A DNA stretch of 64,000 nt from assembly GCF_001011115.1 (NCBI RefSeq), contig NZ_CP008874.1, positions 1,378,440 to 1,442,439 on the forward strand, in the 5' to 3' direction. Under the pieces are notes generated by a model. That model did no database searches. It was not told the origin of the DNA and saw only the letters and a list, made by a program, of their open reading frames with translations. Shown in pieces: positions 61,867-64,000 of the stretch. This DNA comes from Halanaeroarchaeum sulfurireducens. GTDB taxonomy: Archaea; Halobacteriota; Halobacteria; Halobacteriales; Halobacteriaceae. Position 1 is the first letter of the stretch, and each line of letters opens with the position of its first letter. Made by a program: the position numbers and the translations under genes.

Positions 61867-63264
61867 ATGGACCTTTTCGGAACCGCCGGGATCCGGGGCA
61901 ACGTTGAGACGCGGGTCACACCGGCCCTGGCGCTCGCCGTGGGTCAGGCTGTGGGTGAAGACGGTGGGGAGTTCGTACTCGGACGTGACGGGCGCGTGAC
62001 CGGACCAGCCCTGACCGCCGCGATGGAAGCGGGCCTCGAGAGTGCCGGCGCGGACGTACGGTCGCTCGGCGAGGTTCCGACGCCGACGGTCGCCTTCGCC
62101 TCGCGCGATCGGCGCGGCGTGGTGATCACCGCCTCGCACAACCCACCTCACGACAACGGCATCAAGCTCTTCGTGGATGGCGTGGAGTACGACGCGGCGG
62201 CAGAGCGCCGTATCGCAGAGCGCGTCGCGGACGAGCCGTCTCCGACCGCGTGGTCCGAGTGGGGCGAGCGCGAGTCACTCGACGTGCTGTCTGCCTATCG
62301 CGACGCCGTGGAAACGTACGCCACGAAGCACGATCTCGCCCCCTCTCACCCGGCCGCTGACCCCGACGGGAGCCGTTCGAATCGACCGCTCGACGGGGTC
62401 TCGATCGCCGTCGACTGTGGCAACGGTATGGCGAGTCTGGCGACGCCACAGGTGCTGGGCGCCCTCGGCGCCCGGGTCGTCACGCTCAACGGGTCGGTCG
62501 ACGGGTTCTTCCCCGGTCGACCGAGCAAGCCAACCCCGGAGACGGTGGGCGACCTGCGATCGTTCGTCGCCGGCGGCGATTTTACACTCGGGATCGCGCA
62601 CGACGGGGACGCCGATCGGATCGTCGTCGTTGCACCGGACGGCAGTATCGTCCACGAGGATACCGTCGTCGCGATCCTGGCAGAACACTACGTACGAAAG
62701 GCCGAATCGCCCGATCCGGTGGTGGTGACCACGCCGAACGCTTCGGGCCGTATCGACGAGCGCGTCGACGTGGCTGGTGGGCGTACAGAACGGGTCCACC
62801 TCGGTGGTCTCCACGAGGGGATCGAGCGCGTCCGCGCGGCATCAGGCTCGGTCGTCTTCGCCGCCGAACCCTGGAAGCACGTCCACCCCGACTTCGGGGA
62901 CTGGATCGACGGCGTGGCGAGTGCAGCTGTCCTCTCCATGCTCGCCGCGTCGGCGGACGGTCTCGCCCCGCTTCGCGATCCGGTACCGGAGCGGCCATAT
63001 CGGAAGGTGAACGTGGAGTGTCCCGAGGAGCGCAAACGGGACGCGATGGCGACGATCGAGGTGACACTCCCAGAGAAGTTCCCCGACGCGGCCGTCGACA
63101 CCGAGTACGGCGTCAGACTCGACTTCGACGACGGTTCCTGGGTGCTGGTCCGACCGAGCGGGACCGAACCGTACCTCCGGATGTACGCGGAGAGCGACGA
63201 CGTAGAGGACTTCGTCGATCGCATCCACCCGGTGGTCGTTGCCGCCGTCGAGGGCGCCGAATAG
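61867..63264 (+). CDS. Alpha-D-phosphohexomutase family enzyme, probable phosphopentomutase or GlmM
   Basis: A 465-residue phosphomutase: FGTAGIRGNVE, the phosphoserine loop ITASHNPPHDNGIK, the metal-binding IAHDGDADRIVVV, a sugar-binding EPWKHVHPDF where GEQSGH or EPS-type motifs usually stand, and the phosphate-binding RPSGTEPYLRMY. Archaeal members include phosphoglucosamine mutase and phosphopentomutase. The neighbours cytidine deaminase and uridine phosphorylase favour ribose-1-phosphate to ribose-5-phosphate conversion. Start ATG 61867. Confidence 0.85.
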   Translation: MDLFGTAGIRGNVETRVTPALALAVGQAVGEDGGEFVLGRDGRVTGPALTAAMEAGLESAGADVRSLGEVPTPTVAFASRDRRGVVITASHNPPHDNGIKLFVDGVEYDAAAERRIAERVADEPSPTAWSEWGERESLDVLSAYRDAVETYATKHDLAPSHPAADPDGSRSNRPLDGVSIAVDCGNGMASLATPQVLGALGARVVTLNGSVDGFFPGRPSKPTPETVGDLRSFVAGGDFTLGIAHDGDADRIVVVAPDGSIVHEDTVVAILAEHYVRKAESPDPVVVTTPNASGRIDERVDVAGGRTERVHLGGLHEGIERVRAASGSVVFAAEPWKHVHPDFGDWIDGVASAAVLSMLAASADGLAPLRDPVPERPYRKVNVECPEERKRDAMATIEVTLPEKFPDAAVDTEYGVRLDFDDGSWVLVRPSGTEPYLRMYAESDDVEDFVDRIHPVVVAAVEGAE

Positions 63265-63338
63265 GACTCGGCGTAGAAGTCCAGTCACCGCGGAACGGCC
63301 TCCGGGAGCTATTTTTCGAGCGCCCTCCTAGAGCGGTC

Positions 63339-63725
63339 ATGGACGATCTCATGCAAGCGGCCCGTGAGGCGATGGATCTGGCGTACGTGCCCTATTCGGA
63401 GTTCCCCGTCGGAGCGGCCATCGAAACGGCCGACGGCTCCGTCTTCGCGGGCACCAACATGGAGGTGGCCAACTTCTCGAACAGTCTCCACGCCGAGGAA
63501 GTCGCCATTGCCCGGGCCCGGATGGCCGGCCACGAGTCGTTCGCGCGCATCGCCGTCACGTCCGAGCGACGGAACGGCGTTACCCCCTGTGGCATGTGTC
63601 GGCAAACGCTCGCCGAGTTCGCCGGCGAGGACCTGATCGTCCTCACGGAAGACGAGGACGGGATCACGTCCCATACACTCGGTCACCTTCTGCCGCAGGC
63701 GTTCTCCGAGGAAATGATGGAGTGA
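63339..63725 (+). CDS. cdd: Cytidine deaminase
   Basis: A 128-residue zinc hydrolase that converts cytidine to uridine. The zinc motifs are LHAEEVAI (His and catalytic Glu) and GVTPCGMCRQTLAEF (two Cys); AYVPYSEFPVGAAIET is the typical N-terminus. GCTATTTTT about 28 bp upstream is a plausible TATA, giving a near-leaderless mRNA. Its product feeds the uridine phosphorylase encoded next. Confidence 0.96.
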   Translation: MDDLMQAAREAMDLAYVPYSEFPVGAAIETADGSVFAGTNMEVANFSNSLHAEEVAIARARMAGHESFARIAVTSERRNGVTPCGMCRQTLAEFAGEDLIVLTEDEDGITSHTLGHLLPQAFSEEMME

Positions 63726-63759
63726 GCCCGGACGAAGGTTCTTTGCGGTGGGCAGGTGA

Positions 63760-64000
63760 ATGACGACTGTTCACATGCCCGCGGATAGCGAGGACCCAAG
63801 CGACGACACACAGTATCACCTCGACGTCGGCCCGGACGACGTGGCCGACGCCGTCCTGCTACCGGGCAATCCGGAGCGCGTAGAGCGGATCACGCAGTTC
63901 TGGGAGGACGCCGAGCAGCGCGGCGAACACCGCGAATATCGCACCGTCACCGGCACGTACGATGACGTTCCGATCTCGGTCACCTCGACGGGGATCGGGA
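63760..64000 (+). CDS. udp: Uridine phosphorylase, N-terminal part
   Basis: The frame runs off the right edge; 80 residues are visible. YHLDVGPDDVADAVLLPGNPERVERI and PISVTSTGIG are the N-terminal phosphate-binding and substrate-loop segments of the PNP/UDP phosphorylase family; homologues with this start are uridine phosphorylases. ATG 63775 (MPADSEDPS) is an alternative start. It cleaves uridine to uracil and ribose-1-phosphate, which the upstream mutase could handle. Confidence 0.88.
   Translation, partial: MTTVHMPADSEDPSDDTQYHLDVGPDDVADAVLLPGNPERVERITQFWEDAEQRGEHREYRTVTGTYDDVPISVTSTGIG

Overview
The window is chromosomal DNA of a haloarchaeon (class Halobacteria). The evidence is a GC-rich sequence whose proteins are strongly acidic, archaeal information-processing genes (Cdc48, primase small subunit and GINS, archaeal-type ribosomal proteins S4/S11/S13/L18e/L7Ae/S28e/L24e, RNA polymerase subunits D, K and N, TmcA, RNase J, archease/RtcB), the mevalonate-pathway operon for archaeal lipids, TATA boxes about 25 bp before many start codons (short or absent leaders), and Tat-type export. 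I cannot name the genus from sequence alone.

Layout. 1-6 kb: end of a chemotaxis transducer, MBF1, an AlaX editing protein, a HAD hydrolase, PanB and an acetamidase-like enzyme. 6-12 kb: an alpha/beta hydrolase, an Hsp20-like/Cdc48 operon with a striking palindrome at its promoter, then GINS, PriS and an acetyltransferase on the minus strand. 12-16.6 kb: archease and RtcB; RtcB is split by a 475-residue intein placed exactly at its catalytic cysteine; then an eIF2B-like/ribose-1,5-bisphosphate isomerase. 16.7-24.5 kb: 5'-nucleotidase-like protein, the L7Ae-S28e-L24e-Ndk operon, TmcA, GluRS. 24.6-30.3 kb: the isoprenoid cluster (mevalonate kinase, isopentenyl phosphate kinase, RNase J, GGPP synthase). 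30.4-36.5 kb: one long minus-strand translation/transcription operon starting at tRNA-Ser(GCT) and running S13-S4-S11-RpoD-tRNA-Leu(CAG)-L18e-L13-S9-RpoN-RpoK-enolase-S2. 36.5-44.6 kb: MoaA, Mrp, pyruvate:ferredoxin oxidoreductase PorAB, an Lrp regulator convergent with an aminotransferase, and a drug/metabolite transporter. 44.5-52 kb: thioesterase, cytochrome bd oxidase CydAB, tRNA-Arg(CCT), TatA, peroxiredoxin, HD phosphohydrolase, alanine/serine-glyoxylate type aminotransferase.

52-56.7 kb is the accessory part: visibly more AT-rich, with an MFS transporter, a half-size EamA transporter, a universal stress protein and a Tat lipoprotein of unknown role, ending at tRNA-Gly(TCC), whose 3' end is partly duplicated twice. 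56.8-61.3 kb holds a Trm9-like methyltransferase fused by overlap to a type IV pilus motor operon (membrane platform plus ATPase). 61.4-64 kb holds a phosphohexo/pentomutase, cytidine deaminase and the start of uridine phosphorylase, a nucleoside-salvage group that connects logically to the R15P isomerase at 15.8 kb.

The most notable signals are the exact HSR1-type palindrome at the Cdc48 promoter, the RtcB intein next to archease, a 110-bp tRNA-3'-end module repeated in the same geometry at two unlinked tRNA genes, tandem repeats that begin inside the last codons of two genes, and a perfect inverted repeat wrapped around the moaA TATA box.
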